Shown here: positions 1 to 7,359 of the stretch, in pieces
Layout of the letters: each line of letters opens with the position of its first letter
Position numbering within the stretch: the stretch's first letter is position 1
Source of the DNA: JADHUC01 sp964617665
GTDB taxonomy: Bacteria > Planctomycetota > Planctomycetia > Pirellulales > Pirellulaceae
Direction of reading: 5' to 3'
DNA length: 23,760 bases
Assembly (NCBI GenBank): GCA_964617665.1
Contig: CAZUAH010000187.1
Location: 1-23,760, forward strand
Made by a program: the position numbers and the translations under genes
The notes under the pieces: model-generated
Databases searched by the model: none
Told to the model about the DNA's origin: nothing
The model's input: the letters and a program-made list of their open reading frames with translations, nothing else

Positions 1-42
1 CCGTGATTTACTGCAATCACAAACCTCACGCGTTCTTCGTGC

Positions 43-513
43 GTGCGCTGTAGAAAAACAGGAAGGGCAGTGGGGTCTGCACGCAGGGATACGAACCATG
101 AGTCGGATGCCCAACAGCTAGAACAAGACCTGGAAAGCGATAACAGCAACGTGCGCGCGGCGGCAGCGAAGGCGCTTGGCAGCATGGGCGAAGATGCTGT
201 ATCAGCCTTGCCTGCATTGAGTGAAGTGCTACAGAATGACGAACAACACCAAGTCCGATACTACGCCGTCAAGTCGCTGAATACCTTGACACGAAGGCTT
301 GCCCCAGAGGTGACGGTGATAGCTGTACCGCGACTTGTCCACGCTCTTAGAGACAGCAACCTTATCCGTTTTGAAGCGGCCGAAGCCCTGGGGAACATTG
401 GGCCGAAGGCTGAGGCGGCAGTGCCCGTCCTAGCCGAAATGCTCAAGGATGACAACAAGTACTTCCGAGCAAAGGTCGAGCAGGCTCTGCGGAGAATACA
501 GACGGACAAGTAA
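43..513 (+). CDS. HEAT-repeat protein, possibly N-terminally truncated
   Basis: About 156 residues, built from about residue 24 onward of three to four HEAT/PBS-lyase-type helical repeats. Each has the pattern D-x-x-V-R-x-x-A-x-x-A-L-G-x-(I/M)-G followed by A-V-P-x-L (for example NVRAAAAKALGSMG and IRFEAAEALGNIGPKAEAAV). Such repeats form an alpha-solenoid for protein-protein contact, and in Planctomycetota they often occur as domains of larger secreted or cytochrome-linked proteins. There is no signal peptide and no clear ribosome binding site. The first codon here is GTG, and a second GTG at 70 is equally possible. An in-frame stop lies at 4-6, so the repeats may be the tail of a longer gene broken near the window edge. 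The partner is unknown. The domain is clear, but whether it is a complete gene is not. Confidence 0.6.
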   Translation: MRCRKTGRAVGSARRDTNHESDAQQLEQDLESDNSNVRAAAAKALGSMGEDAVSALPALSEVLQNDEQHQVRYYAVKSLNTLTRRLAPEVTVIAVPRLVHALRDSNLIRFEAAEALGNIGPKAEAAVPVLAEMLKDDNKYFRAKVEQALRRIQTDK

Positions 514-543
514 AACGCAAGCGGTAACGCCCCAGATCGCCCC

Positions 544-562
544 GGACTCCTTGCAGGAGTCC
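544..562 (+). terminator. Small perfect hairpin after the HEAT gene
   Basis: Two 8-nt arms (ggactcct / aggagtcc) separated by the three bases tgc, 31 bp after the HEAT-repeat stop codon. No T-tract follows, so it is only a possible transcription end or mRNA 3' stabiliser. It also lies near the point where the IS21-type remnant loses its homology. Confidence 0.3.
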
Positions 563-589
563 CATACACATAAAGAAAACGAGGACTGG

Positions 590-841
590 TATGGCCTCGA
601 AACCGGCCCGTAGGCGCGGCGCTTCTGTCGACTTTGAGCCGCTCGACCCGGTAGGCGTTTTTGCCGATTTTGGGTCGTCAGAGCCGGTAGGCGCTTCTGG
701 CGATTTTGAATGCTCCCGAACGTACCGAGCCACCGTCTGTCGATGGATCCCGAGTTCGCGGGCGATGCGACTAAACGACCTGCCTTGTTCACGTAAGGCC
801 AAGATAGACTTGATCTTCGACATCTTGAGTTGATTTGGCAT
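590..841 (-). pseudogene. istA: Truncated IS21-family transposase (IstA) N-terminus
   Basis: On the minus strand, the ATG at 839-841 is preceded by a good AAGGAG box. The product starts MPNQLKMSKIKSILALREQG and continues through a helix-turn-helix (RSFSRIARELGIHRQTVARYV) typical of the DNA-binding N-terminus of IS21-type IstA. The family is normally around 500 residues, with an RNase H-like DDE domain. Here IstA-like sequence ends after about 80 residues, and the reading frame runs on into unrelated sequence to 443. No istB follows. The segment after the HTH is an imperfect 12-residue repeat (KSPEAPTGSDDP / KSAKTPTGSSGS / KSTEAP). The element cannot transpose by itself. The family call is confident; the exact break point near 590 is approximate. 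Confidence 0.65.
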
Positions 842-906
842 CGTAAGCTCCTTTTTGCGACATAGTCGCTAGGAAGCCTACGTTCCGAATCATTCGCTCC
901 TCAAAA

Positions 907-956
907 TGTCGATTTTCAAGCGCAAACGACCTGTCGATTTTGGGCGCTGCGCGACA
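907..956 (-). mobile_element. IS21-type transposon end with two internal repeats
   Basis: Just upstream of the istA remnant, the decamer tgtcgatttt occurs at 907-916 and again at 932-941, 25 bp apart. Read on the minus strand, the region starts TGTCGCGCAGCGCCC at 956 and then carries the two AAAATCGACA copies. IS21-family ends characteristically carry multiple direct repeats that IstA binds. This is therefore probably the surviving left end of the element; the other end was not found in the window. Confidence 0.5.
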
Positions 957-1344
957 CTTTGTAACTCCACGATCGAGACCTGCTATCGTGGGCGAATTTC
1001 CGAGTGCCCCCATCTGCCTGTCATTCGGGCCCGTCGAGCGGCGTGAACGTCCCGGACAGTGGACAGGCTGCGCTATCGGCGCGCGCCGTGCCCGGCTCCT
1101 GCCGTCTTCTCGCCCATCTTTCCAAAGATCAAATCGCGTTTTACTACGTCTTCAGTACTCGAGTGCCTCCGTTGGAGTCCCGGATTTCGTGTACAACCAT
1201 TCACGGCGAAAGTTGATGGACCATTACAGTGCAGCGTCGTCCGTTCGACCAACACCGTTGTTCAGGACGCGGGGGTTCATACTGTCTATATCGTTCAAAT
1301 GGGATCGCTGGCGAGTCTATGTGGCAGGATGTCGCCCGCCCTTC
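957..1344. other. Gene-free stretch between IS remnant and sigma factor
   Basis: Open frames here lack family-like composition and have no ribosome binding sites. There is a 12-nt self-palindrome (cggcgcgcgccg, 1077-1088) and no other structure I can support. It may be decayed sequence left by the IS21-type insertion. Confidence 0.4.
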
Positions 1345-1968
1345 TCAGATCAAACCATCCAATTCTTCCCGCAACCTCTGCAATACGCGTCGTTTTGCTT
1401 GGCGGACGGCGTCCTTGTTCATGCCAAGCTCTTCGCCCACGTCGGCTGACGAATGTCCGTCGACGGTCATCAGCCAGAAGGCCTTCCACGTGCGTTCGTC
1501 GAAGTCGTTGCGGATCAGATCGAGCGTTCCTCGCACGATCGCTTGCCGTGAGTCGAAGCCCGTGTGTTCGTCCACTTGATCCACATCTGCGTCGACCAAA
1601 TCGTCGACCCACATCTTCGCGTCAGTGCCTCCTACGGCTTGCGGCCGGTTGGGCTGTCGCCGGAAATGGTCCAGGATCTTGTTTCGCGCGATCATCCACA
1701 GCCAACCTCGAAATGTGCCGTTAGCTCTGGAGCGATGGAAGTCGTTCAATTTGTCCGCGACCCTTTGAAAAACCTCTTGGGAGATATCAGCCGCATCTGT
1801 CGGCTGTAGGTCCGCTCGACGACACCACTGGTACAACACTGGCCCGAACAGTGTGACGAGATTCTCCCACGCCTGGGCGTCGTGCGATCGCAAGCGGCTG
1901 AGCATGGACGACGAAATGGATCTCTGGTCCCTGTCGCCTCCATCATATTCTTCCGTCGTGTCCAGCAT
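1345..1968 (-). CDS. ECF-type RNA polymerase sigma factor
   Basis: About 207 residues from an ATG at 1966-1968. The frame is open to an ATG at 2058, but the downstream start places region 2 at a usual distance from the N-terminus. Region 2 runs from SMLSRLRSHDAQAWENLV through DAADISQEVFQRV to FRGWLWMIARNKILDHFRR, which covers the core-binding and -10-binding helices. Region 4 (ADVGEELGMNKDAVRQAKRR) is the -35-binding helix-turn-helix. This matches the group of ECF sigma factors expanded in Planctomycetota, which often act with Ser/Thr kinases or cell-surface signalling proteins. No anti-sigma factor or kinase gene is adjacent here, so its signal and regulon cannot be read from context. It is transcribed away from the aldehyde dehydrogenase cluster, with a long palindrome between them. 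Confidence 0.88.
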   Translation of the reverse strand: MLDTTEEYDGGDRDQRSISSSMLSRLRSHDAQAWENLVTLFGPVLYQWCRRADLQPTDAADISQEVFQRVADKLNDFHRSRANGTFRGWLWMIARNKILDHFRRQPNRPQAVGGTDAKMWVDDLVDADVDQVDEHTGFDSRQAIVRGTLDLIRNDFDERTWKAFWLMTVDGHSSADVGEELGMNKDAVRQAKRRVLQRLREELDGLI

Positions 1969-2181
1969 GGTTCTTCTGTGCCCGGCGAGTCCGTGCGTGT
2001 AGAGAAGAGGTGATTGGCCACCGCAAATAGGTTCTGTTACGATCCGGTCAGTCGCCAAAGATGATTCTAAATACCGCTTCTTTACCTGGGAAGCCCCGTC
2101 CTACTGCGGGATCCGCCTCGTTGACTTACCGTGCTGGGTGTGCACAATGCACGGTTCCGATCGAGTGAAAACGGGACGGTG

Positions 2182-2261
2182 AGTAGGTTATGCTTCAGCA
2201 TATCGCGGTCTTCCGAGCGTCTCGTCCGTTGGCCGTGCGATATGCTGAAGCATAACCTACT
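2182..2261. repeat. Long perfect inverted repeat, TA-bounded
   Basis: Arms of 25 bp at 2182-2206 and 2237-2261 are perfectly complementary (agtaggttatgcttcagc... / ...gctgaagcataacctact) around a 30-nt spacer. TA dinucleotides sit at 2184-2185 and 2258-2259. It lies in the 362-bp gap between the divergent sigma factor and aldehyde dehydrogenase genes. It could be a REP/MITE-like element or fold as a very stable hairpin in the leader of the plus-strand operon. The rest of the gap (1969-2181, 2262-2330) shows nothing else I can identify. Confidence 0.85.
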
Positions 2262-2330
2262 GACCTGCGTCAACTTTGTCGGAGCCAATCGCGTTTTCTG
2301 GACAGACGCCTTTGTGGGAGCAGCCGAGAT

Positions 2331-3200
2331 ATGGATTCGAAGATCAAGGTGGCCGTCATCGGGCCTGGCAACATCGGCACCGATCTGATGTATAAGATCC
2401 GTCGCAGTCAGTATATGGACTTGGTGCTGATGACCGGCATCAAGCCGGACTCGGAAGGTCTCGCACTGGCCAGCAGTCTGGGCATCCCGACGTCGCTCAC
2501 GGGTATCGACGCGATACTGGAAAACGATGAAGTGCAAATCGTTTTCGAATCGACCGGGGCCAAGCCGCACCTGAAACACGCGCCGTTGTTGAAAGAGGCC
2601 GGCAAGATCGCTATCGATTTGACTCCTGCGGCCGTCGGTCCATACGTCGTGCCTTACGTCAATCTGCACGACCATTTGGACGAACCGAATGTGAACATGG
2701 TCACGTGCGGAGGCCAAGCCACGACGCCGATCGTCGCCGCTATCAGTCGCGCGTGCCATATTCGCTACGCCGAGATCGTGGCGACGATCTCAAGCAAGAG
2801 CGCCGGCCCCGGTACACGGCAGAACATCGACGAATTCACTCGCACCACCGCGCAAGCACTGGAAGTGATAGGCGGGGCCGACAAGGGCAAAGCTATCATC
2901 ATCCTGAACCCGGCCGAGCCGCCAATCATGATGCGAGATACCGTTTTCGCCTTGGTCGACGACCCCGACGAAGCTGCCATCCGGGCATCCGTTCAGGAAA
3001 TGGTCCAGAACGTCCAGAAGTATGTGCCCGGTTATCGACTGAAGGTCGAGCCGTTCGTCGACGGCGACAAGGTGACCACGATGATCGAAGTCGAAGGAGC
3101 GGGCGATTACCTGCCCAAGTACTCCGGCAACCTGGACATCATGACCGCCGCCGCCTGTTCCGTGGGCGAGGTCTTTGCAGAGAAACTCCTTACCGAATAG
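2331..3200 (+). CDS. mhpF: Acetaldehyde dehydrogenase (acylating), MhpF/DmpF type
   Basis: 289 residues, slightly shorter than the usual 300-316. It oxidises acetaldehyde (or a related short aldehyde) with CoA and NAD+ to acyl-CoA. An N-terminal Rossmann motif, VIGPGNIGTDL, has its glycines at residues 11, 13 and 16. The catalytic cysteine lies in VTCGGQATTPIV (Cys126), and KSAGPGTRQNIDEF and the C-terminal NLDIMTAAA block are family signatures. The ATG is preceded by a modest gggag box. The next gene, 41 bp downstream, encodes the matching aldolase; in the Pseudomonas DmpFG and E. coli MhpEF pairs the two proteins form a complex that channels the aldehyde between active sites. No ring-cleavage (extradiol dioxygenase, hydratase) genes are in the window, so the upstream substrate may not be aromatic. 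The symbol is given by family. Confidence 0.9.
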   Translation: MDSKIKVAVIGPGNIGTDLMYKIRRSQYMDLVLMTGIKPDSEGLALASSLGIPTSLTGIDAILENDEVQIVFESTGAKPHLKHAPLLKEAGKIAIDLTPAAVGPYVVPYVNLHDHLDEPNVNMVTCGGQATTPIVAAISRACHIRYAEIVATISSKSAGPGTRQNIDEFTRTTAQALEVIGGADKGKAIIILNPAEPPIMMRDTVFALVDDPDEAAIRASVQEMVQNVQKYVPGYRLKVEPFVDGDKVTTMIEVEGAGDYLPKYSGNLDIMTAAACSVGEVFAEKLLTE

Positions 3201-3241
3201 GGCGACATCACGCCAGAGTAGTTGCTTAGAGGATCCAACCG

Positions 3242-4261
3242 ATGGAAAAAAGAAAAGTCGCCATACTCGATACGACGATGCGGGACGGCCAGCACGCCAT
3301 GGCCCACCAGTTCACGCCGGAACAGGTGGCCAAAGTGGCCAGAGCGTTGGACGAGGCCGGTGTGGGTACGATAGAAATCAGCCACGGCGACGGATTGGCC
3401 GGCTCGTCGATCCAGTACGGCTTCGCCGCAGCCGACGATTTCGAGTTATTGAAGGCGGCTTCCGAAGTCACCACTCCGGGCAGAATCGGCGTGCTGTTGT
3501 TGCCGGGCGTTGGCACGCAAGAAGACCTGCAAATGGCCAAGGACTGTGGGGCCGGCGCAGCTCGGGTGGCCACGCATTGCACCGAGGCGGATATCGCCGA
3601 ACAGCACATCGAGTTGGCTGGCAAACTTGGCATGAGACCCATTGGCGTATTGATGATGACTCATATGGTCGATCCGCCAAAGCTGGTCGAACAGGCCAAG
3701 ATCATGGAAGCATCCGGCGCCGAATTGGTCTATATGATGGACTCGGCCGGAGCCATGCTCCCGTCGGATGTGGTTGCCCGCGTGGACGCCTTGAAGTCGG
3801 CTTTGAACATCCAGGTGGGCTTCCACGCGCACAACAACCTGTCCATGGCCATCGCTAACACGCTGGCCGCAATCGAGGCCGGTGCCGATTCGGTCGACGC
3901 ATGCCTGAGGGGTTTGGGCGCGGGCTCCGGTAATGCCCAGTTGGAGGTCTTGATCGGGGTCTTGCAGCGGGTTGATATCGACACGGGTGTCGACTTCTAC
4001 AAAGCGATGGACGCCGCCGAGAATGTTGTCGAGCCGATGATGCACCGGCCTCAAGTGATTAACAACGACGGGCTCATGCTGGGATACGCCGGCGTCTATT
4101 CGAGCTTCTTGTTGCACGCTCGACGCGCCGCCAAACGATTCGACGTCGATATCCGCGACGTGCTAGTCGAGTTGGGCAAACGGAAGACGGTGGGCGGCCA
4201 AGAAGACATGATCATCGACGTGGCCATCGAAATGGCCAAAGAGGCAGGAAAACTACAATAG
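3242..4261 (+). CDS. mhpE: 4-hydroxy-2-oxovalerate aldolase, MhpE/DmpG type
   Basis: 339 residues, full length for the family. It is a divalent-metal aldolase that cleaves 4-hydroxy-2-oxovalerate to pyruvate and acetaldehyde. The TIM-barrel start LDTTMRDGQHAMAHQF carries the conserved Arg14-Asp15-Gly-Gln-His18. The metal site is completed by GFHAHNN (His195, His197). The C-terminal helical part (NNDGLMLGYAGVYSSFLLHA and RKTVGGQEDMIID) corresponds to the communication domain that docks the dehydrogenase in DmpFG. The ATG follows an agagga box. It sits 41 bp after the mhpF-like gene on the same strand, so co-transcription and channelling are likely. The order dehydrogenase then aldolase matches known clusters. 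True substrate chain length is not visible from sequence. Confidence 0.92.
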   Translation: MEKRKVAILDTTMRDGQHAMAHQFTPEQVAKVARALDEAGVGTIEISHGDGLAGSSIQYGFAAADDFELLKAASEVTTPGRIGVLLLPGVGTQEDLQMAKDCGAGAARVATHCTEADIAEQHIELAGKLGMRPIGVLMMTHMVDPPKLVEQAKIMEASGAELVYMMDSAGAMLPSDVVARVDALKSALNIQVGFHAHNNLSMAIANTLAAIEAGADSVDACLRGLGAGSGNAQLEVLIGVLQRVDIDTGVDFYKAMDAAENVVEPMMHRPQVINNDGLMLGYAGVYSSFLLHARRAAKRFDVDIRDVLVELGKRKTVGGQEDMIIDVAIEMAKEAGKLQ

Positions 4262-4276
4262 GGCGGCAGGGCCGCC
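4262..4276. repeat. Short GC hairpin after the mhpE-like stop codon
   Basis: A 6-bp stem, ggcggc / gccgcc, with a 3-nt loop, immediately after the stop codon in the 127-bp gap before the HpaI-type aldolase. It has no T-tract and could reduce read-through. Confidence 0.25.
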
Positions 4277-4388
4277 AACCAAATGCGAGCTGCCGCTCGG
4301 TCGAGAATGGCTCGCTCCCGTTGGTCGCTCAATCCCGTGCCAAAACGTCATCAAATCGCGCGATAATTGATATAGAGGAGGATACGCC

Positions 4389-5174
4389 GTGGGCATCCGA
4401 TCAATTCGCCAGCGGGCTTTGGACGGCGAGATCCTTGTTGGTTCTTGGCTGGTTCTCGGTTCCAGCTTGACTGCGGAAATCGCCGGCAATTCGGGCTTCG
4501 ATTGGGTCGTGGTGGACATGGAGCACGGCATGGGCGGAAGCGACAGCATGCTGTCCCAGCTCCAAGCTCTAGCCAGCACGCCCGCGGCACCGATCGTTCG
4601 AGTGGCGTACAACGACCCGGTGCTGATCAAACGCACTCTAGACTTAGGGCCGGCCGGCATCATGGCACCGATGATCAGCACCGCCGAGGACGCCGAACGC
4701 ATGGTTCGCGCGATGCGTTATCCGCCACAAGGGATCCGTGGCGTCACTCCCTTTACTCGGCCCGCAGACTTCGGCCGCGAGTTTCCGGAGTATTTCGCCT
4801 CGGCCAACGACGATCTAATCTGCCTGGTACAAATCGAAACTGAACAGGCCGTGGAAAACGCCGAGGAGATCGCCGCTGTGGACGGCGTGGACGTTTTGTT
4901 CATCGGACCGCTCGACCTGACCGTCGGCCTCGGCATCATGAAACAGTTCGACCATCCCAAGTACCGCGCTGCGGTCGAGAAGATCGTGTCCGCCTGCCGC
5001 AAGGCCGGCAAAGTGCCCGGGATCATTCTGTTGGATGTCGAGGTACCCGAAGACACGGTGGCCGACGGATTCACCTTCATCGGCCGAGCGTCCGACGGCA
5101 GCGTGCTGGCCGCAGCGCTAAGCGGGCTGGTCGAGCCGTTCAAGAAGTTTAGGGCGGATCGGGAATCCAAGTGA
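4389..5174 (+). CDS. HpaI-family class II 2-oxo acid aldolase
   Basis: 261 residues with a GTG start, chosen because a strong gaggagg box ends 7 bp upstream and the family N-terminus (R-x-x-x-x-G-x-x-x-x-G-x-W) begins at once. The barrel shows VVDMEHG (catalytic His), the RVAYND arginine, GIMAPMIST, metal-ligand QIET (Glu) and IGPLDLTVGLG (Asp). The family includes 4-hydroxy-2-oxoheptanedioate aldolase and the 2-keto-3-deoxy-L-rhamnonate aldolase YfaU, both yielding pyruvate plus an aldehyde. Its place behind mhpF/mhpE-like genes, in a window with a rhamnogalacturonan lyase, a fucosidase and an enolase-type dehydratase, favours a deoxysugar acid as substrate. That is inference; the sequence alone does not settle it. 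Confidence 0.85.
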   Translation: MGIRSIRQRALDGEILVGSWLVLGSSLTAEIAGNSGFDWVVVDMEHGMGGSDSMLSQLQALASTPAAPIVRVAYNDPVLIKRTLDLGPAGIMAPMISTAEDAERMVRAMRYPPQGIRGVTPFTRPADFGREFPEYFASANDDLICLVQIETEQAVENAEEIAAVDGVDVLFIGPLDLTVGLGIMKQFDHPKYRAAVEKIVSACRKAGKVPGIILLDVEVPEDTVADGFTFIGRASDGSVLAAALSGLVEPFKKFRADRESK

Positions 5175-5198
5175 AAGTGCGCACGGATCGTGTTGGCG

Positions 5199-5228
5199 CC
5201 CACGGATGGCAACACTGCCATCCGTGGG
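5199..5228. repeat. 13-bp inverted repeat between convergent genes
   Basis: Arms cccacggatggca / tgccatccgtggg surround the four bases acac, 24 bp after the aldolase stop codon and before the end of the convergent VOC gene at 5264. It could act as a bidirectional transcription barrier. Unlike most palindromes in this window, its ends are not TA. Confidence 0.8.
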
Positions 5229-5263
5229 AGTCGCCAGCAGCTCGCCCCGCCAGCGCACCTATC

Positions 5264-5818
5264 CTATTTCTTTGGCCCAACCAGTTCGACGACGTTGCCG
5301 TCCGGATCGCGAACGACCGTCAGAAAGACGCCCGGCGCCAGGTTCTCGGGCAATTCGACGGGGCCCTTGGCGATGGGCTTCACGCCTGCTTTCTTCAGAC
5401 GAGCCATGGCCGCATTGGTGTCGCTGATGAAGATGGTCAAATAGCTGTATCCCAGTTGCGAGTGAACGAACGAGTTGTCGCTTTTCTTGCTGTCCACTCC
5501 CGGAACTGCCATCAGTTTCAGCTTGGTCGCGCTGTCCTCCTCGCCCAAGACCAGCACGCGGATATCCAGCGATTGCCGGCTGGTCAATCCAGCGTCGTCG
5601 GCCAACTTGGCCGTAACCTTGAAACCCTTCACCTCCGTGAAGCCGATCGCTTTCGTGTAGAACTCGACTGCCTTGTCGACATCGCTGACCACGACACCCA
5701 GGTCGATCGTGGTCCGCGCGAATTCTCCCTGGGCCAAGCAAGGCCCTGGCGTGGTTGCCACAAACAAACTGGTAACAAACAGAGCTACGAAACTGGCAAA
5801 CAACGTGCGTGTCGTCAT
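5264..5818 (-). CDS. Secreted VOC/glyoxalase-fold protein
   Basis: 184 residues from the ATG at 5816-5818, preceded by a good aggaga box. The longer open frame to 6256 has no family-like sequence. Residues 1 to about 29 form a signal peptide (MTTRTLFASFVALFVTSLFV, then ATTPGPCLAQ), so the product acts outside the cytoplasm. The rest is one vicinal-oxygen-chelate module: beta-alpha motif TTIDLGVVVSDVDKAVEFYT, then SYLTIFISDTNAAMARLKKAG, and the end motif FLTVVRDPDGNVVELV with the typical terminal Glu. VOC proteins include glyoxalases, extradiol dioxygenases and resistance proteins, and I cannot assign a reaction. It is convergent with the HpaI-type aldolase gene. Confidence 0.82.
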   Translation of the reverse strand: MTTRTLFASFVALFVTSLFVATTPGPCLAQGEFARTTIDLGVVVSDVDKAVEFYTKAIGFTEVKGFKVTAKLADDAGLTSRQSLDIRVLVLGEEDSATKLKLMAVPGVDSKKSDNSFVHSQLGYSYLTIFISDTNAAMARLKKAGVKPIAKGPVELPENLAPGVFLTVVRDPDGNVVELVGPKK

Positions 5819-6071
5819 TGGTGTTCTCCTCTGGCAAAGAAATGGAAACAACGGTTCAAGTTGAAACAGGTAGTTTTCTGCGTCACGAGCGCCTTCTTCG
5901 TGCAGGACCATTGTCGCTCGAAACACAGGCAATTCAAGCACTGTGCGCGGTTGGTATAGCAAGTTAGCTGCGCATCGTTTGATCATTGCACCTGCTACTC
6001 GGTACACTGAATAGGGAATCCTCGGTTCAGGCGTGTCCACAATCGATCCGTTGCCTTCAGCGAAGCAGACC

Positions 6072-6698
6072 ATGAGACGAATAACCATTTGCTCGATCTT
6101 GGCACTCACGTTTTCTTTGTTTTCCGTGACGGCGGAGGCGGTGAGGAAATGGACGGACAATACAGGGCAGTTTTCGGTACAGGCTATTGTGGTCGAGTTC
6201 AGAGGCGACGACGTCTTGCTTCTGCGAGAGGATGGCAAAGTCGCGCAGGTCTCCATTGCCCGGCTGAGTAAAGCGGATCAACAGTATCTTGCCGCACTGA
6301 AACCGCTACAAGGAACTTGGCAGGTCGTATCAGCCATGGGAAACGGCCGGATGGTTCCCAAAGAGGTTTGGGAGAAGGAACATGTGATTACCGGCAACAA
6401 CGTGGTTGTGACTCAGCATTCCGGAGAATCCGTCCTGTTGGAAATCGAGATTGACCCCGCCAAGACGCCAGAGCAGATCGATGCCGTCACAGAAGTCGAA
6501 GACAAGGCGATCGCTATCCACGGGATCTACTCGGTGGATGCCAACGAGTTGAAATTGTGCTTCGCTTCACCTGGCAGAGCCCGACCTGCCGAGTTTTCGA
6601 CTAAAGGAGGGGACATGCAAAGCCTGGCAGTTCTCAAAAGAGTGCCTCCTGAAGTCGTCAAGGAGCCACTGATACCCGCCACCAAGAAAACAGAGTAG
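6072..6698 (+). CDS. Secreted SHD1 + TIGR03067-type protein
   Basis: About 208 residues from the ATG at 6072, chosen because it directly begins a signal peptide (MRRITICSILALTFSLFSV, cleaved near AEA); an in-frame ATG at 6033 would add 13 residues. Residues about 24-72 (RKWTDNTGQFSVQAIVVEFR ... VSIARLSKADQQYL) match the SLA1-homology-1 (SHD1) domain that is frequent in planctomycete exported proteins. The remainder (LQGTWQVVSAMGNGRMV ... YSVDANELKLCFA) matches the lipocalin-like TIGR03067 domain known from Planctomycetes. Role unknown; likely periplasmic or cell-surface. It diverges from the VOC gene, with 253 bp between the start codons. Confidence 0.75.
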   Translation: MRRITICSILALTFSLFSVTAEAVRKWTDNTGQFSVQAIVVEFRGDDVLLLREDGKVAQVSIARLSKADQQYLAALKPLQGTWQVVSAMGNGRMVPKEVWEKEHVITGNNVVVTQHSGESVLLEIEIDPAKTPEQIDAVTEVEDKAIAIHGIYSVDANELKLCFASPGRARPAEFSTKGGDMQSLAVLKRVPPEVVKEPLIPATKKTE

Positions 6699-6757
6699 GC
6701 AATCTCTATTGCCTCGTATGCAACCGCGGCGTAACGCCTCCAAGAAAGATAGCGCAG

Positions 6758-7359
6758 ATGACCTTGAGACTTCGCTTTGTCATTCTGACTGGTGTCCTGT
6801 TCTGCGTCGCAGCGCATCACGTCAGTCTGGCGTTGGCGGCGTTAGGGCTGACCGGGGATGCCCGCCGGAAAGTCTACGGCCAGTTGCGAAAGTTGCTCAA
6901 GAACAGTCGCTATGATGAGGTGGTGTCGGAGTTGAGAAAGATCGGGCCAAGCGTAAGAAGCTGAAAGCGAAGCACGGAGTGTGGACAGGAATTCGTTACT
7001 TGGAGAGACACGGCGCGGAGGGACATTTGCGTTATGCAACGTTCCGTCGCCGGGGGATTCCTTGTGGCAGCGGAGCGATCGAAAGCACAATCCGTCGTGT
7101 GATCAACCAGCGATTGAAGAGCAATGCGATGTACTGGCTGGAAGAGAACGCAGAAGGGATGTTTGCCGTCCGTGCATTGCTTCTTTGCGACCGCTGGGAG
7201 GAGACGTTGGGCCGCGTTCGCCAGACGATAGCCCGTGACCGTCGCATCAATTGGCAGTGGCGAGCGTCTGACCTGACCAACTTGAAGGCAGACGAGTCCA
7301 CTTCGCCTCCTTCACCGAAAACCCAAGAAATACAACAACTTGTGGCAATCGCACCTTGA
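6758..7359 (+). pseudogene. Frameshifted transposase remnant (ISKra4-like C-terminus)
   Basis: Two overlapping open frames together resemble the C-terminal part of an ISKra4/UPF0236-like transposase. Frame 2 (6758-6964) ends RRKVYGQLRKLL followed by SRYDEVVSELRK. Frame 1 resumes near 6931 with AKRKKLKAKHGVWTGIRYLE and carries the hallmark GIPCGSGAIESTIRRVINQR and AMYWLEENAEGMFAVRALLL. A one-base frame change near 6935 therefore breaks the gene, and the N-terminal two thirds are missing. The start of the first frame looks like a signal peptide (MTLRLRFVILTGVLF), which may be chance or may come from a host gene fused to the remnant. No terminal inverted repeats were found. Confidence 0.6.

Noticed and set aside
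1..53. Tail of an upstream gene in frame 3 (IYCNHKPHAFFVRAL then TAG)
   Set aside because: Only 17 codons are visible, none recognisable; it overlaps the HEAT ORF start, so it cannot be supported.
957..1724. Overlapping plus-strand ORFs of 169 and 221 aa
   Set aside because: Arg/Ser-rich frames without ribosome binding sites or family motifs, partly antisense to the sigma factor.
2082..2759. 225-aa minus-strand ORF across the palindrome and the mhpF-like gene
   Set aside because: Runs through both arms of the palindrome (giving a repeated peptide) and the antisense of a certain gene.
3446..4117. 223-aa minus-strand ORF inside the mhpE-like gene
   Set aside because: Antisense of a full-length aldolase; composition rich in His/Gln/Arg typical of shadow frames.
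5171..5959. 262-aa plus-strand ORF opposite the VOC gene
   Set aside because: Antisense shadow. The minus strand has a recognisable VOC fold, signal peptide and ribosome binding site; the plus frame has no family-like sequence.
5819..6256. N-terminal extension of the VOC protein to 330 aa
   Set aside because: The signal peptide and ribosome binding site at the inner ATG (5818) show the real start; the extension overlaps the divergent SHD1 gene.
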